Counted from the first letter of the stretch, positions 1 through 8,851 are shown. The stretch is DNA of 44,347 nt from DATCDR01 sp036510575 (GCA_036510575.1 DATCDR010000089.1:1-44347); one strand, 5' to 3'. Made by a program: numbers and translations. Notes: generated by a model not told the origin, from the sequence alone.

Positions 1-82
1 GTTCGCGCCGAACACGAGCGTCGATCGGCGGTGGCAGCGCGCGAACAGCGGCCGCGGCGATCCAGCTCGGCGGTGAGTAGAG

Positions 83-2242
83 CTAGGCGGGAGCCCCGAA
101 GCCGACGGGGATACCGCCTTCGATCGGCGGTTGGAGTGGGAAGTGGCAAGCCGCGCTGTGACCGTCGCCGAAGAGCCGGTGCTGCGGCTCGACCTCGCCG
201 CAAATGTCTTGTGCCATGGGGCAGCGAGTCCGGAAGCGGCAGCCACTCGGCGGAAAGATCGCGCTCGGAAGCTCGCCTTGTACGGCGGCACTCTTTCGGC
301 GGGCAAGGGACGGATCTGGAATCGCGACGGTGTCGATCAGTCCCCGCGTATAGGGGTGAGCTGCCCGCTCGTAGACATCTCTCGCCGTACCGGTCTCGAC
401 GAGTTTTCCGAGATACATCACGCCGATGTCGTCGGCTAGATATCTCACGACCGCGAGATCGTGGCTGATCACGAGATAAGTCAACTCGTGCCGGTCCTGC
501 AGCGAGCGCATGAGATTGATGATCTGGGCTTGGATCGAGACGTCCAGCGCCGATACCGGCTCGTCGGCGACGATCAGGCGCGGGTTGAGCGCAAGGGCAC
601 GGGCGAGCCCGATTCGTTGACGCTGACCACCGGAAAACTCGTGCGGGTACAGCTCCGCCGAACGCGGCGAGAGGCCGACTTCGGCCAAGAGCGCACCGAC
701 TCGGACGTCGCGGTCCCGACCGCTGCCGAGCCCTTGGATGACGAGCGGCTCCTCGATGATTGCACCGACGCGCATCCGAGGGTCGAGTGACGCGTAGGGG
801 TCCTGAAACATGAGCTGCAGATCCCGCCGGCGTCTGCGAAGGTGCCCACCGCTCAGTGTCGCTAGGTCCTCCCCCTCGAAATGCACGCTGCCGCCAGTCG
901 GGCGCTCCAAGGCGACCACGAGGCGGCCGATCGTGGTCTTGCCACAGCCGGACTCGCCAACCAGCCCGAAGGTCCTGCCCCGCCGGATCTCGAACGAAAC
1001 GTCGGAGACGGCCTTTACCGAGCCAAGCTTTCGCTGGAGAATCGCTCCAGCGGTCACCTCGTACTCCTTGACCAGATTCCGGACATCGACCAGCACGTCC
1101 GAGGGCGACTGCACGCGAGACGATGCGCCCTCGCTCGCATCGGCGCGGACGTAGACGGGGACGCTCGCGGAGTCGCCATCGGATGCGTGTCGAATCGGCC
1201 CATCGACTGGGTGGAAGCACGCAAACACGTGCCCCGCTTCATCCGCGGATTCGTCTGATCCAAGCGTCCCGCCGAGCACCGGGTCATCGGTCCGGCAGGT
1301 ATCCGTCGCCCTCCCACATCGGGCGGCGAATCGGCATCCGACGAGGGAGCCCGCAAGATCTGGCGGCAGCCCGGGGATGGTAAAGAGTGCAACCGACCGA
1401 TCCTGGTCGAGGCGGGGAATCGCGTCGAGCAACGCCTGGGTGTAGGGGTGGTGCATCTTCGAGAACAGCTCGGTCGTGGTCGCCGATTCGACGATCTTGC
1501 CGGCGTACATCACCATCACGCGATCTGTACGCGTCGCAATCACACCCATGTCATGGGTGATGAGCACGATCGCCATCTGAAGACGTGAGCGCAGCTCATC
1601 GAGGAGGTCCAAGATCTGCGCCTGGATCGTGACGTCGAGCGCGGTCGTCGGCTCATCGGCGATCAGGACCTTCGGCTCACACGCCAACGCCATCGCGATC
1701 ATCACGCGTTGGCGAAGGCCTCCCGACAGTTGGTGCGGGTAGTAGTCGATGCGCTCAGACGGTCGAGGAACTCCGACGAGGTCGAGGACCTCGAGCGCGC
1801 GGTCCCTCGCCGCTTCCTTGCTGGCGCCGCGGTGGAGTCGTACCGACTCCTCGATCTGCCTGCCGATCGTCCAGGTCGGATTCAGCGAAGTCATCGGATC
1901 CTGAAAGATCATCGCGACCTCGTCACCGCGGATCGATTCCATCTCCTTCTCGCGAAGGTTCGACAGCTCACGGCCTTGCAGCCGAATGCTCCCCGACGTC
2001 ACGTGCCCGATTGTCGGCAGCAGCTTCATGATCGAGAGGCCGAGCGTTGACTTTCCACAACCCGACTCGCCGACAAGACCGACACACTCGCCGGCCCTGA
2101 CCTCGAGCGAGACGTCGTCGACCGCTCGCACCGTCGAGCGGCGAAGGTGAAACTCGGTATGCAGCCCCTCGATCTGCAGGACTGGCGCGGCGTCGCTTTG
2201 GGACAGCTCCAGGTCGAGTCCGGCGGTCGTCACTTCCGACAT
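83..2242 (-). CDS. Fused oligopeptide/dipeptide ABC transporter ATPase (OppD-OppF type)
   Basis: A 719-aa protein holding two complete ABC ATPases in tandem, which supply the energy for a peptide/nickel-type importer at the cytoplasmic membrane face. The first half has Walker A GESGCGKS (about residues 59-66), signature LSGGLRQR, Walker B VLIADEP and a switch His (LITHDMG). The second half has GESGCGKT, FSGGQRQR, LIVADEP and VISHDLA. Each half ends in the Cys-bearing tail typical of OppD/OppF (for example CRFAARC and CRFRTRC, after HPYTQALL and HPYTRGL). I chose the ATG at 2242 because GGGAGGA lies just upstream; the open frame continues 32 codons further without a better site. No permease or binding protein is in the window; they may lie beyond the left edge. 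It follows the hydroxylase FeS subunit gene by 185 bp on the same strand, so co-transcription is possible but unproven. The substrate cannot be read from sequence. Confidence 0.93.
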   Translation of the reverse strand: MSEVTTAGLDLELSQSDAAPVLQIEGLHTEFHLRRSTVRAVDDVSLEVRAGECVGLVGESGCGKSTLGLSIMKLLPTIGHVTSGSIRLQGRELSNLREKEMESIRGDEVAMIFQDPMTSLNPTWTIGRQIEESVRLHRGASKEAARDRALEVLDLVGVPRPSERIDYYPHQLSGGLRQRVMIAMALACEPKVLIADEPTTALDVTIQAQILDLLDELRSRLQMAIVLITHDMGVIATRTDRVMVMYAGKIVESATTTELFSKMHHPYTQALLDAIPRLDQDRSVALFTIPGLPPDLAGSLVGCRFAARCGRATDTCRTDDPVLGGTLGSDESADEAGHVFACFHPVDGPIRHASDGDSASVPVYVRADASEGASSRVQSPSDVLVDVRNLVKEYEVTAGAILQRKLGSVKAVSDVSFEIRRGRTFGLVGESGCGKTTIGRLVVALERPTGGSVHFEGEDLATLSGGHLRRRRRDLQLMFQDPYASLDPRMRVGAIIEEPLVIQGLGSGRDRDVRVGALLAEVGLSPRSAELYPHEFSGGQRQRIGLARALALNPRLIVADEPVSALDVSIQAQIINLMRSLQDRHELTYLVISHDLAVVRYLADDIGVMYLGKLVETGTARDVYERAAHPYTRGLIDTVAIPDPSLARRKSAAVQGELPSAIFPPSGCRFRTRCPMAQDICGEVEPQHRLFGDGHSAACHFPLQPPIEGGIPVGFGAPA

Positions 2243-2427
2243 CGTGGCATCCTCCCAGCGAGTGCCAGACTCCACAGGCTCGCCCGCGACGTCAACCGCG
2301 GACGCCCGGCCGCATCCCGCGACTCGCACGAGACCCATCCCGGCCAGCGATCGAATCGTACTTCCTCGGGCTTTGGCAGTAGCTGAACGCGCGACGAGCC
2401 GTCACGAGGTCAGGAATCTGCACGGCG

Positions 2428-2913
2428 TCAGGCGCGTGCTTTTTGCGTCAGCTCCGCAGCGGCGTGAACGGCCTTCAAGATGCCCTGGTAGCCCGTGCAC
2501 CTACAGAGATTGCCCGAGAGTGCCTCTCGAATCTGATCGTCGTCGGGCGCCGGGTTATCCCGGAGAAACGCCGTGACCGAAACAACGAAGCCAGGTGTGC
2601 AAAAGCCACATTGCAGGCCGTGATTGGCCCAGAAGGCCTGCTGCACCGGACTGAGAGAACCATCATCTGGCGTCAGGCCCTCGATGGTGGTGACACTCGA
2701 GCCGACTGCTTGAACCGCGAACATGAGACACGAACGCACGGCGTTGCCATCTACCAGCACCGTGCAGGCGCCACAGACGCCATGCTCACAGGCGAGATGC
2801 GTGCCGGTGAGGGAACACCGCTCGCGCAAGAAGTCTGCGAGCGTGACGCGCGCCTCGATAAAGGCACGCGTGATCGACCCGTTCACTTCGATCGAGACGG
2901 GCAGCTCATCCAC
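2428..2913 (-). CDS. Molybdenum hydroxylase FeS subunit (CoxS-like)
   Basis: 161-aa [2Fe-2S] subunit of a xanthine dehydrogenase/CO dehydrogenase family enzyme, passing electrons from the molybdenum site to FAD. The N-terminal plant-ferredoxin-type cluster motif is seen in CEHGVCGACTVLVDG, preceded by CSLTGTHLAC. The C-terminal all-helical second cluster motif is seen in CGFCTPGF and NLCRCTGYQGI. Length is normal for the family. The GTG start at 2913 overlaps the end of the FAD subunit gene by 8 bp, so the two are translationally coupled. The large subunit gene lies on the other strand, beyond the FAD subunit. The physiological substrate is unknown. Confidence 0.95.
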   Translation of the reverse strand: MDELPVSIEVNGSITRAFIEARVTLADFLRERCSLTGTHLACEHGVCGACTVLVDGNAVRSCLMFAVQAVGSSVTTIEGLTPDDGSLSPVQQAFWANHGLQCGFCTPGFVVSVTAFLRDNPAPDDDQIREALSGNLCRCTGYQGILKAVHAAAELTQKARA

Positions 2914-3778
2914 GGGTAGCCTCCTCGATCGCTGAGCGCAGCGCGCGCTCGACCATCACAGCACCTACCGTCGCGCGGTAGCGCGCCGAGGCATGGACAT
3001 CGTCGGTCGGATTCGTCGCCTCGACCGCTATCGCCGCGATCTCGCCGAAATCGATGGTATCCGGAGTCGCTCCGAGGAGGGCCATCTCCGCGTCGCTCCC
3101 CCGGATCGGTGTCGCGTCCATGCCCATAAGAGCGATCGCGGCCCGTTCGACGGCTCCTGATGCCCCAAGAGTGAGGGCACACGCCGCGCCCGTGATCGCG
3201 AAATCGCCGAGACGAAGGGCCATCTCTGCAAATCCAAAGCCGCTGCGCGCTATCGCCACTGGGAAGTGCACCGCCACCACGATCTCCTCTGCAGTCGCCG
3301 CGGTCTCCCACATCGACAAGAAGAACTCACCGGCATGCACTCGCCGTGCGCCGTCTGGTCCGAGAAGTTCAACCTCGGCATCGAGAGCGAGTGCGACCGC
3401 TGGCAGCTCTGACGCTGGGTCGGCGTGCGCGATCGAGCCGCCCATCGTCCCGCGATTTCGAATCTGAAAGTGACCGATGTGCGGAATTGCCTTGGCGATC
3501 AGCGGTGCGGTCGAAGCGACCAGCGCGTCGTGCTCGGCTGCCGCTTGCCTCGTCATGGCTCCGATCGAGAGCCATTCGCCACTCTGGGTGATGAACTGCA
3601 GCGTCGGAATACGGTTCAGATCGATCAGATGGGCAAAACGCGTCAGCCGCAGCGCAAGCATCGGCACGAGACTCTGCCCGCCTGCGAGAACCTTGGCGTC
3701 GTCCCCGAACGTCGCAAGCAGCGCGACCGCCTCATCGACGGTCGTCGGCGAGTGGTACTCAAATCGGGCTGGCTTCAT
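2906..3778 (-). CDS. Molybdenum hydroxylase FAD subunit (CoxM-like)
   Basis: 290-aa FAD-binding subunit (PCMH-type fold plus CO dehydrogenase flavoprotein C-terminal domain). FAD-contact motifs are visible as AGGQSLVPMLALRL (about residues 32-45) and RNRGTMGGSIAHADPASELP (about 108-127). It takes electrons from the two [2Fe-2S] clusters of the adjacent CoxS-like protein and passes them to an external acceptor. The ATG at 3778 opens the family-typical N-terminus MKPARFEYHSPTTVDEA. It is first in a two-gene unit with coxS-like and is divergent from the large subunit gene across a 178-bp gap. Confidence 0.95.
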   Translation of the reverse strand: MKPARFEYHSPTTVDEAVALLATFGDDAKVLAGGQSLVPMLALRLTRFAHLIDLNRIPTLQFITQSGEWLSIGAMTRQAAAEHDALVASTAPLIAKAIPHIGHFQIRNRGTMGGSIAHADPASELPAVALALDAEVELLGPDGARRVHAGEFFLSMWETAATAEEIVVAVHFPVAIARSGFGFAEMALRLGDFAITGAACALTLGASGAVERAAIALMGMDATPIRGSDAEMALLGATPDTIDFGEIAAIAVEATNPTDDVHASARYRATVGAVMVERALRSAIEEATRG

Positions 3779-3830
3779 CCCTGCTCTTTCGAAGTTCTGC
3801 GTGACATTGTGACCGTAGGGCTCCCAGGGC

Positions 3831-3887
3831 GAGGATACAAATGTCCTCCTCCGGCCGGATCAAAAATGAGTCGGATCACAGATGAGA
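3831..3887. promoter_or_regulatory. Tandem 16-bp direct repeats and inverted repeat in divergent hydroxylase promoter region
   Basis: The 178-bp gap between the divergent FAD and large subunit genes contains two abutting 16-bp units, CGGATCAAAAATGAGT (3856-3871) and CGGATCACAGATGAGA (3872-3887), identical at 13 of 16 positions. Next to them lies a short inverted repeat, GAGGA-N8-TCCTC (3831-3848). Head-to-tail repeats of this size at a divergent promoter are typical of activator or response-regulator sites. That role is inferred; no regulator gene for the operon lies in the window. Confidence 0.45.
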
Positions 3888-3956
3888 TCGTGCCGACGCG
3901 CTTTGTAAGCTCGGTGTGCAGCCACGTGCCATCTATGCGACAACGGAGGTCCGAGA

Positions 3957-6254
3957 GTGACGAACGTCGATACGGCCGAAGCCGCGCGTTTCGTCGGTGC
4001 CCGCACCCGACGCAAGGAAGACCCTCGACTATTGAGTGGGCAGGGCCACTACGTCGGTGACGTGCAGCTCCCGCGAATGGGACACGTGGCCTTTGTGAGA
4101 AGTCCCTATCCCCGCGCTCGCATCGAGGCGATCGACGTCGAGGGCGCCAAGGCATCTTCAGGCGTGCGAGGCGTACTCGTCGCAGCGGACTTCAAGGAAG
4201 GCCTCAAGCTGCCGACCCCGTGGCGTGGCTCGCTCCTCGCCGACGCCTATGCCTCCTACGCGGGAGAGCCAATCGTCATGGTGGTAGCCGACAGCCGGGC
4301 GGAAGCAGAAGACGCCGCAGAGCTCGTCGAGGTCACCTACTCACCCGAACGGGCGGTCACCGATCTCGAGGCGGCGATAGCGGGTGAGATCACCGCACAT
4401 CCAAGCGACGACACCAATCTGTTCGACCAGACAACGAGCCCAGGCTACGACGCAGTCGACGCAATCATCGCGGCCGCCCCTCGCGTATTCAGCGAACGGA
4501 TCGAGCAGCACCGTTACGTGCACTCTCCGATGGAGACTCGTGGCGTCGTCGCCGACTGGCACTCAGCAGACTCGACGATGACGATCTGGATCTCGACGCA
4601 GGGCCCACATCCAGCGGTAAACCACTTCGCTGGAATCTTGCAGCTACCGCCGACTTCCATCAGGGTTCTCGCAGAAGACGTCGGCGGCGCGTTCGGCCAA
4701 AAGATCGCCGTCACGCGAGAGGAGACCTCTATCGCGGTCGCCTCTCGACTGCTCGGGCGGCCGGTGCAGTGGATCGAGGATCGTTACGAGAATCTCGTCG
4801 CCGCCCCGCACGCGCGACGCGAGTTCGTCGACGTGGCGGTAGGTACGACCGAAGACGGCATCATCCTCGCGATGAAGGTCGACCAGTACCAGGACTGCGG
4901 TGCCTACGGAGGTTCGGGTGGCGGCAACTTCGTCAAGATGATCCCTGGGCCCTACCGGGTACCGACCGTCGAGGTCCGGTCGACCTCGGTGCGGACGAAC
5001 ACCTCGTCGCGTGCGGCATATCGCGGCCCGTGGATGGTAGAGACGTTGCTTCGCGAGACGATCGTCGACATCATCGCGAGAGAGCTCGGCATCGACCCCC
5101 TCGAGATGCGGCGACGCAACATCCTGCATCGCTCAGAGCTGCCCTACGTGACCGGCACGGACATGACGTATGACCTCATCACCTCCGAAGAGACGATGGA
5201 ACGTGCCGTGGCCATCTTGGGCTACGAGGACTTCCGCGCTGAACAGGCAGCTGCACGACTTAACGGCCGCTATCTCGGAGTCGGGCTGACGGTATTCGTG
5301 GAGCCCTCCGCGATGGGCGCCCGACTACTGAGTGACGGCGCAGCGATCCGGATCGACACCGCAGGGAAAGTTCTCGTCAGCATGGGCAGCGGTTCCCAGG
5401 GCCACAGCGTCGAGACGACGATCTGTCAGATTGTCGCCGACGAGCTCGGCGTCGACATCGCCGACGTCAGCATCGTCCTCGGTGACACCGCTGCGACACC
5501 CTTCGGAGGAATGACCGGCGGCAGTCGAAACGCGGTGAGCGGCGGCAACTCCGCTGCCAAGGGTGCGTCGGACCTCCGGCAAAAGGTGCTCGAGATAGCG
5601 GCACATGAGCTCGAGGCCTCGCCGGAGGATCTCGAGATCCAAAAGGGTGTGATCTCGGTGAAGGGCGCGCCCGTGATGTCGCGGACGCTCGCTCAGATCG
5701 CGCAGCGGGCACAGGCCTCAAAGGACCTCCCGGCAGGGATGTCGCCGGGACTCGAGGTGGTGGGGCGCTACACCACGACGACTGGCTACACCTACTCCAA
5801 CGCCGCCCACATAGCGGTCTGCGAAGTGGACGTGATCACCGGGCGGGTCACGGTGAAGCGATTCATCGTGAGTGAGGACTGCGGGGTGATAATCAACCCG
5901 AACGTGGTCGAAGGCCAGATCGCGGGAGGGGTGATCCAAGGAATCGGCGGGGTGCTCTACGAGCACTTCGTCTACGACGCCGACGGCAACCCGCTCACGA
6001 CGACCTACCTCGACTACCTGATTCCAACCTCCACCGACGTGCCGGTCATCGAGTACGACCACCTCGAAACTCCCGCGCCGACCAACCCTGGCGGCTTCAA
6101 AGGGATGGGTGAAGGAGGAGCCATCGGCGCGCCGTCAGCGATCATCAACGCAGTGTTCGATGCACTCGCGCCCTTCGGCGTAAAGATCACGCGCCAACCG
6201 CTTACGCCACCGGCGATCCTGGAGCTGTTGGAAGCGGCAAAACCCGCTAGCTGA
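3957..6254 (+). CDS. Molybdenum hydroxylase large subunit (CoxL/xanthine dehydrogenase family)
   Basis: 765-aa molybdopterin-binding catalytic subunit. The N-terminal a/b hammerhead domain begins at GARTRRKEDPRLLSGQGHYV. The cofactor-contact motif GGAFGQK follows, then the active-site loop AYRGPWM (residues 354-360), and the C-terminal KGMGEGGAIGAPSAI with the catalytic Glu. The loop is neither the AYxCSFR of true aerobic CO dehydrogenase (form I) nor the AYRGAGR of form II, so CO oxidation should not be assumed; another hydroxylation substrate is likely. The GTG start at 3957 is supported by GGAGGT 6 nt upstream. It is transcribed away from its FAD and FeS partners, whereas cox-type genes usually sit in one operon. 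No maturation genes (coxD/E/F/G-like) are present in the window. Confidence 0.93.
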   Translation: MTNVDTAEAARFVGARTRRKEDPRLLSGQGHYVGDVQLPRMGHVAFVRSPYPRARIEAIDVEGAKASSGVRGVLVAADFKEGLKLPTPWRGSLLADAYASYAGEPIVMVVADSRAEAEDAAELVEVTYSPERAVTDLEAAIAGEITAHPSDDTNLFDQTTSPGYDAVDAIIAAAPRVFSERIEQHRYVHSPMETRGVVADWHSADSTMTIWISTQGPHPAVNHFAGILQLPPTSIRVLAEDVGGAFGQKIAVTREETSIAVASRLLGRPVQWIEDRYENLVAAPHARREFVDVAVGTTEDGIILAMKVDQYQDCGAYGGSGGGNFVKMIPGPYRVPTVEVRSTSVRTNTSSRAAYRGPWMVETLLRETIVDIIARELGIDPLEMRRRNILHRSELPYVTGTDMTYDLITSEETMERAVAILGYEDFRAEQAAARLNGRYLGVGLTVFVEPSAMGARLLSDGAAIRIDTAGKVLVSMGSGSQGHSVETTICQIVADELGVDIADVSIVLGDTAATPFGGMTGGSRNAVSGGNSAAKGASDLRQKVLEIAAHELEASPEDLEIQKGVISVKGAPVMSRTLAQIAQRAQASKDLPAGMSPGLEVVGRYTTTTGYTYSNAAHIAVCEVDVITGRVTVKRFIVSEDCGVIINPNVVEGQIAGGVIQGIGGVLYEHFVYDADGNPLTTTYLDYLIPTSTDVPVIEYDHLETPAPTNPGGFKGMGEGGAIGAPSAIINAVFDALAPFGVKITRQPLTPPAILELLEAAKPAS

Positions 6255-6291
6255 TGCTCGCCCGGAGCGCACCTGAGGCCCTGATCGGAAG

Positions 6292-7149
6292 TTAGAGGTC
6301 GCCTCGGAGATAGCGCTCGATGTCCTCTGCCAGCTCGTCTCCAGAGGGCAGGTCTCGCTCGCTCACGACGTTCAGGTCCTCAGCGCCGTACTGGCGCTCG
6401 AGCTGGTGCACCATCGCCGTCTGCTCGTCGGACTGAGCAATCAGCTCGTCGAGCTGTTCGCGCGTAGCGTCCGCAGCGGCACGAAGGTCCGACAAGTCGA
6501 CGGACAACCCGGTTATGAGCGACAGCGACTCGAGGAGCGCGATAGACCCTGCTGGATACGGGCTCTGGCCGACGTAGTGGGGAACCCGAGCCGAGAGGCC
6601 GATCGACGGGATACCTACCTCTTGACAGTACGAGCCGATGACGTCGATCATCCGCGCCGGTCGCTCACGGGCTCCTTGCATGTAGCCGATCCGCGCCGCG
6701 AGCTCTTGATCGGACGCCGTAGAGGTAACCGTCACGGGACGGGTGTGCGGCGTTGCCGCCGGGAACGCGCCGAGCCCGACGATCATCGTCACCCCGAGCT
6801 CGACCGCCAGATCACGCACTTCCTCGGCGAAGGGTCGCCAGCGAAGATCAGGCTCGGGGCCGACGAGGAACGCGACCCCTGCGCCCCGTCGGTCCATGCC
6901 GACGCGAAGACGCGGGCCGGGCCAGTAGATGCGACCACGAACCCCGTCTTCGATGCGAAGCCTCGGTCGACGAGCACGCAGGTCGATGTACTCGTCCGAA
7001 TCGAAGATCGCGAGCGCCCGTGTCTCGATCTGCTCCAACATCGAAGCCGCCGCAGTCGCTGCGGCGTAACCGGGATCAATCCACCCTTCCATACCGACGA
7101 TCAGAATTGGTCGCCCAGGCGGAACGACGTCTCTTCGGATGTAGCTCAC
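6292..7149 (-). CDS. PAC2 family protein
   Basis: 285-aa protein of the PAC2 (proteasome assembly chaperone 2-like) family, common in actinobacteria and archaea but of unproven bacterial function. The family N-terminal pattern is seen (PILIVGMEGWIDPGYAAATAA), then a central VGLGAFPAATPHTRPV and the IGLSARVPHYVGQSPYPAG segment, ending in a helical, Glu-rich C-terminal region. It lies 75 bp downstream of mntP on the same strand and converges on the hydroxylase large subunit gene. A proteasome link is family knowledge only; no proteasome genes are in view. Confidence 0.85.
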   Translation of the reverse strand: MSYIRRDVVPPGRPILIVGMEGWIDPGYAAATAAASMLEQIETRALAIFDSDEYIDLRARRPRLRIEDGVRGRIYWPGPRLRVGMDRRGAGVAFLVGPEPDLRWRPFAEEVRDLAVELGVTMIVGLGAFPAATPHTRPVTVTSTASDQELAARIGYMQGARERPARMIDVIGSYCQEVGIPSIGLSARVPHYVGQSPYPAGSIALLESLSLITGLSVDLSDLRAAADATREQLDELIAQSDEQTAMVHQLERQYGAEDLNVVSERDLPSGDELAEDIERYLRGDL

Positions 7150-7224
7150 AGATGTGACGCTAGTGCCGCCACACGAAGGCCCCTCGCACCGACCCGCCGC
7201 TTCGGCGCCGGGCGTGCTTGGTTG

Positions 7225-7779
7225 CTACAGCGCGCCGAATCCGATCAATGCACCGACGAGCATCAACACCACTCCGCCGAGCAGCTCGCCGTACTCGCCG
7301 ATCCGCATGCCTATCCGCCTGCCGAGCTCGAGGCCCACCAGGCTCATCCCGACACTCACGGCGGCGATGACGAGGGCGGCAAGCACGAGCGAGACGTGAT
7401 AGGTACCGAGCGCGAAACCGACGATGAGGTTGTCGATGCTGAGTGCCGCGCCCGCGACGATCAGGTGCCCAATACCACCTCGGTGTCGCTCCGGGCTCGG
7501 CTCATGTTTGGCGCGGCGCTCGATCTCTGAAGTCACGATGCCGTAGAGACCCGTGAGCGCGAGGATTACACCGCCAATCACGTGAGCGTGGCCGCCGAGC
7601 ACGTGCGTAAGCGAGCGACCAATCAGCAGTCCGACAATCGGCATCCCGCCCTCGAAGACGCCGAAGACGAGCGCGATTTGCAGCCGAAGCTTGGCATCGA
7701 GCCCCGAGAGGCCGATCCCGATTGCCGCCGCGAAGTTGTCGAGACCAACCGAAACCGCGACGAGCAAAATCGCGAGCAC
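7225..7779 (-). CDS. mntP: MntP-like manganese efflux protein
   Basis: 184-aa polytopic membrane protein made of two homologous halves of three helices each, as in the MntP (YebN/DUF204) family. The paired acidic motifs are visible: SVGLDNFAAAIGIGL near the N-terminus and ALSIDNLIVGFALG in the second half. The family exports Mn2+ and protects against manganese excess. The GTG start at 7779 places the first helix at the very N-terminus; no strong ribosome site is seen. I looked for a yybP-ykoY-type manganese riboswitch in 7780-7939 and did not find one. Confidence 0.85.
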   Translation of the reverse strand: MLAILLVAVSVGLDNFAAAIGIGLSGLDAKLRLQIALVFGVFEGGMPIVGLLIGRSLTHVLGGHAHVIGGVILALTGLYGIVTSEIERRAKHEPSPERHRGGIGHLIVAGAALSIDNLIVGFALGTYHVSLVLAALVIAAVSVGMSLVGLELGRRIGMRIGEYGELLGGVVLMLVGALIGFGAL

Positions 7780-7881
7780 CCGACGACGGTACTGCGTGGA
7801 CGCGTCAAAGCGAGGTAGGCCTGCCGACCCTTGCCTGCCAGAGGGTAACGCCGCGTGACACAGCTCAACATCGAGATAAAT

Positions 7882-7893
7882 GCAATAGATTGC
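7882..7893. promoter_or_regulatory. Palindrome in mntP/hydrolase divergent region
   Basis: GCAATAGATTGC is a perfect 5+2+5 palindrome, flanked by GATA on the left and TATC on the right. It sits 47 bp before the alpha/beta hydrolase start and about 100 bp before mntP, in an AT-richer patch. It could be an operator for either gene; no regulator is encoded next door. Confidence 0.35.
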
Positions 7894-7939
7894 CTATCGC
7901 GCCCGGTTCGGGGCCGGCACGTCGAATTGTGGAGGCTAA

Positions 7940-8758
7940 ATGACGACATCGGCGACATCTCAACCAGTGGCACCAGGCATGGATCCCGACGCCGCTGAGA
8001 AGCGGCGAACAGTCAGCGAGGACGCCACGCGGATCCTCCGCGCCGAGTTCGATCACGACCTCGGCGTCTCGTACGGACCACATCCAAAGCAGGTCTTCGA
8101 CTGCTACTACCCCGCGAACGCGACCGATGCGCCGGTGATGGTCTTCCTGCACGGCGGCGGCTTCCGCCAGGGCTCGCCGGGGCCGGTTGCCTACTACGGG
8201 CGGCCGATACTCGAGGCCGGAGGTGTCTTTGCTTCACTCGGCTATCGGCTAGCCCCCGAGGTCCGCTTTCCCGACACCACCGAGGACGCCGAGCTCGGGC
8301 TCGCCGCGATCGGAGAGGTCGTCACAGCAAAGGGAGCCAGGGGCAATTCGATGCACCTGTCTGGACACTCCGCCGGTGCGTCGCTCGCGGCGATGGCCGC
8401 ACTGCGACCGCAAACGCCGGTGACGAAGGCGATCGGCGGCCTCGTGCTCGTGAGCGGCATGTACAACGACTCGGTCCGGTCGCCGGAGATCGGAAATCTC
8501 GAATCACCACGCTTCGTGCAAGATCTCACCAAAGCCATCGAGCGCACCCCTGCGAACACGATCGTGATCGCCGGTGACCACGACCTGCCAGCCGTGATGC
8601 CGGCGGCGCTGGCGATGATCGAGGCAATTCAACACTCAGACGGCACCGTCGAGTTCTTCGTCGAGGAGGATGCGGATCACTTCGAAGCGATCAGGGGCTT
8701 TGCAACTGCCGGCACGCCCACCGCTACGGCGGTGTTGAAGATGATGGGTCTGGCTTAA
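7940..8758 (+). CDS. Alpha/beta hydrolase (esterase/kynurenine formamidase-like)
   Basis: 272-aa serine hydrolase. The oxyanion-hole motif HGGGF (in VMVFLHGGGFRQGS, about residues 70-74), the nucleophile elbow GHSAGAS (about 138-144), a late acidic residue in IAGDHDLP and a His in EDADHFEAI form the expected triad. The HGGGF family includes carboxylesterases and kynurenine formamidases. The latter would feed NAD synthesis from tryptophan, but nadA/nadB here use the aspartate route, so that link is not supported. GGAGG lies 4 nt before the ATG. No signal peptide is seen, so it is probably cytoplasmic. Confidence 0.85.
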   Translation: MTTSATSQPVAPGMDPDAAEKRRTVSEDATRILRAEFDHDLGVSYGPHPKQVFDCYYPANATDAPVMVFLHGGGFRQGSPGPVAYYGRPILEAGGVFASLGYRLAPEVRFPDTTEDAELGLAAIGEVVTAKGARGNSMHLSGHSAGASLAAMAALRPQTPVTKAIGGLVLVSGMYNDSVRSPEIGNLESPRFVQDLTKAIERTPANTIVIAGDHDLPAVMPAALAMIEAIQHSDGTVEFFVEEDADHFEAIRGFATAGTPTATAVLKMMGLA

Positions 8759-8814
8759 CCGACTCGGGAAGGCCGTTTCGCCGATCTGCCGCAGCAGAAA
8801 AAGAGGGCCACGCG

Positions 8815-8851
8815 GCGGTCCGGCACGACAGGGGGTAGCGCACCGGACCGC
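8815..8851. terminator. 9-bp perfect stem-loop between convergent genes
   Basis: GCGGTCCGG (8815-8823) and CCGGACCGC (8843-8851) form a perfect 9-bp stem with a 19-nt loop in the 227-bp gap between the convergent hydrolase and nadB genes. On the minus strand a T-run follows about 12 nt after the stem, so a terminator for nadB is plausible. A bidirectional role is inferred from position. Confidence 0.45.

Noticed and set aside
3425..4060. Long plus-strand frame over the hydroxylase FAD gene and promoter region
   Set aside because: It is antisense to the FAD subunit, has no recognisable domain, and overlaps the real large-subunit start.
7780..7939. Manganese (yybP-ykoY) riboswitch upstream of mntP
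   Set aside because: No matching conserved loops or stem pattern were found on the minus strand.
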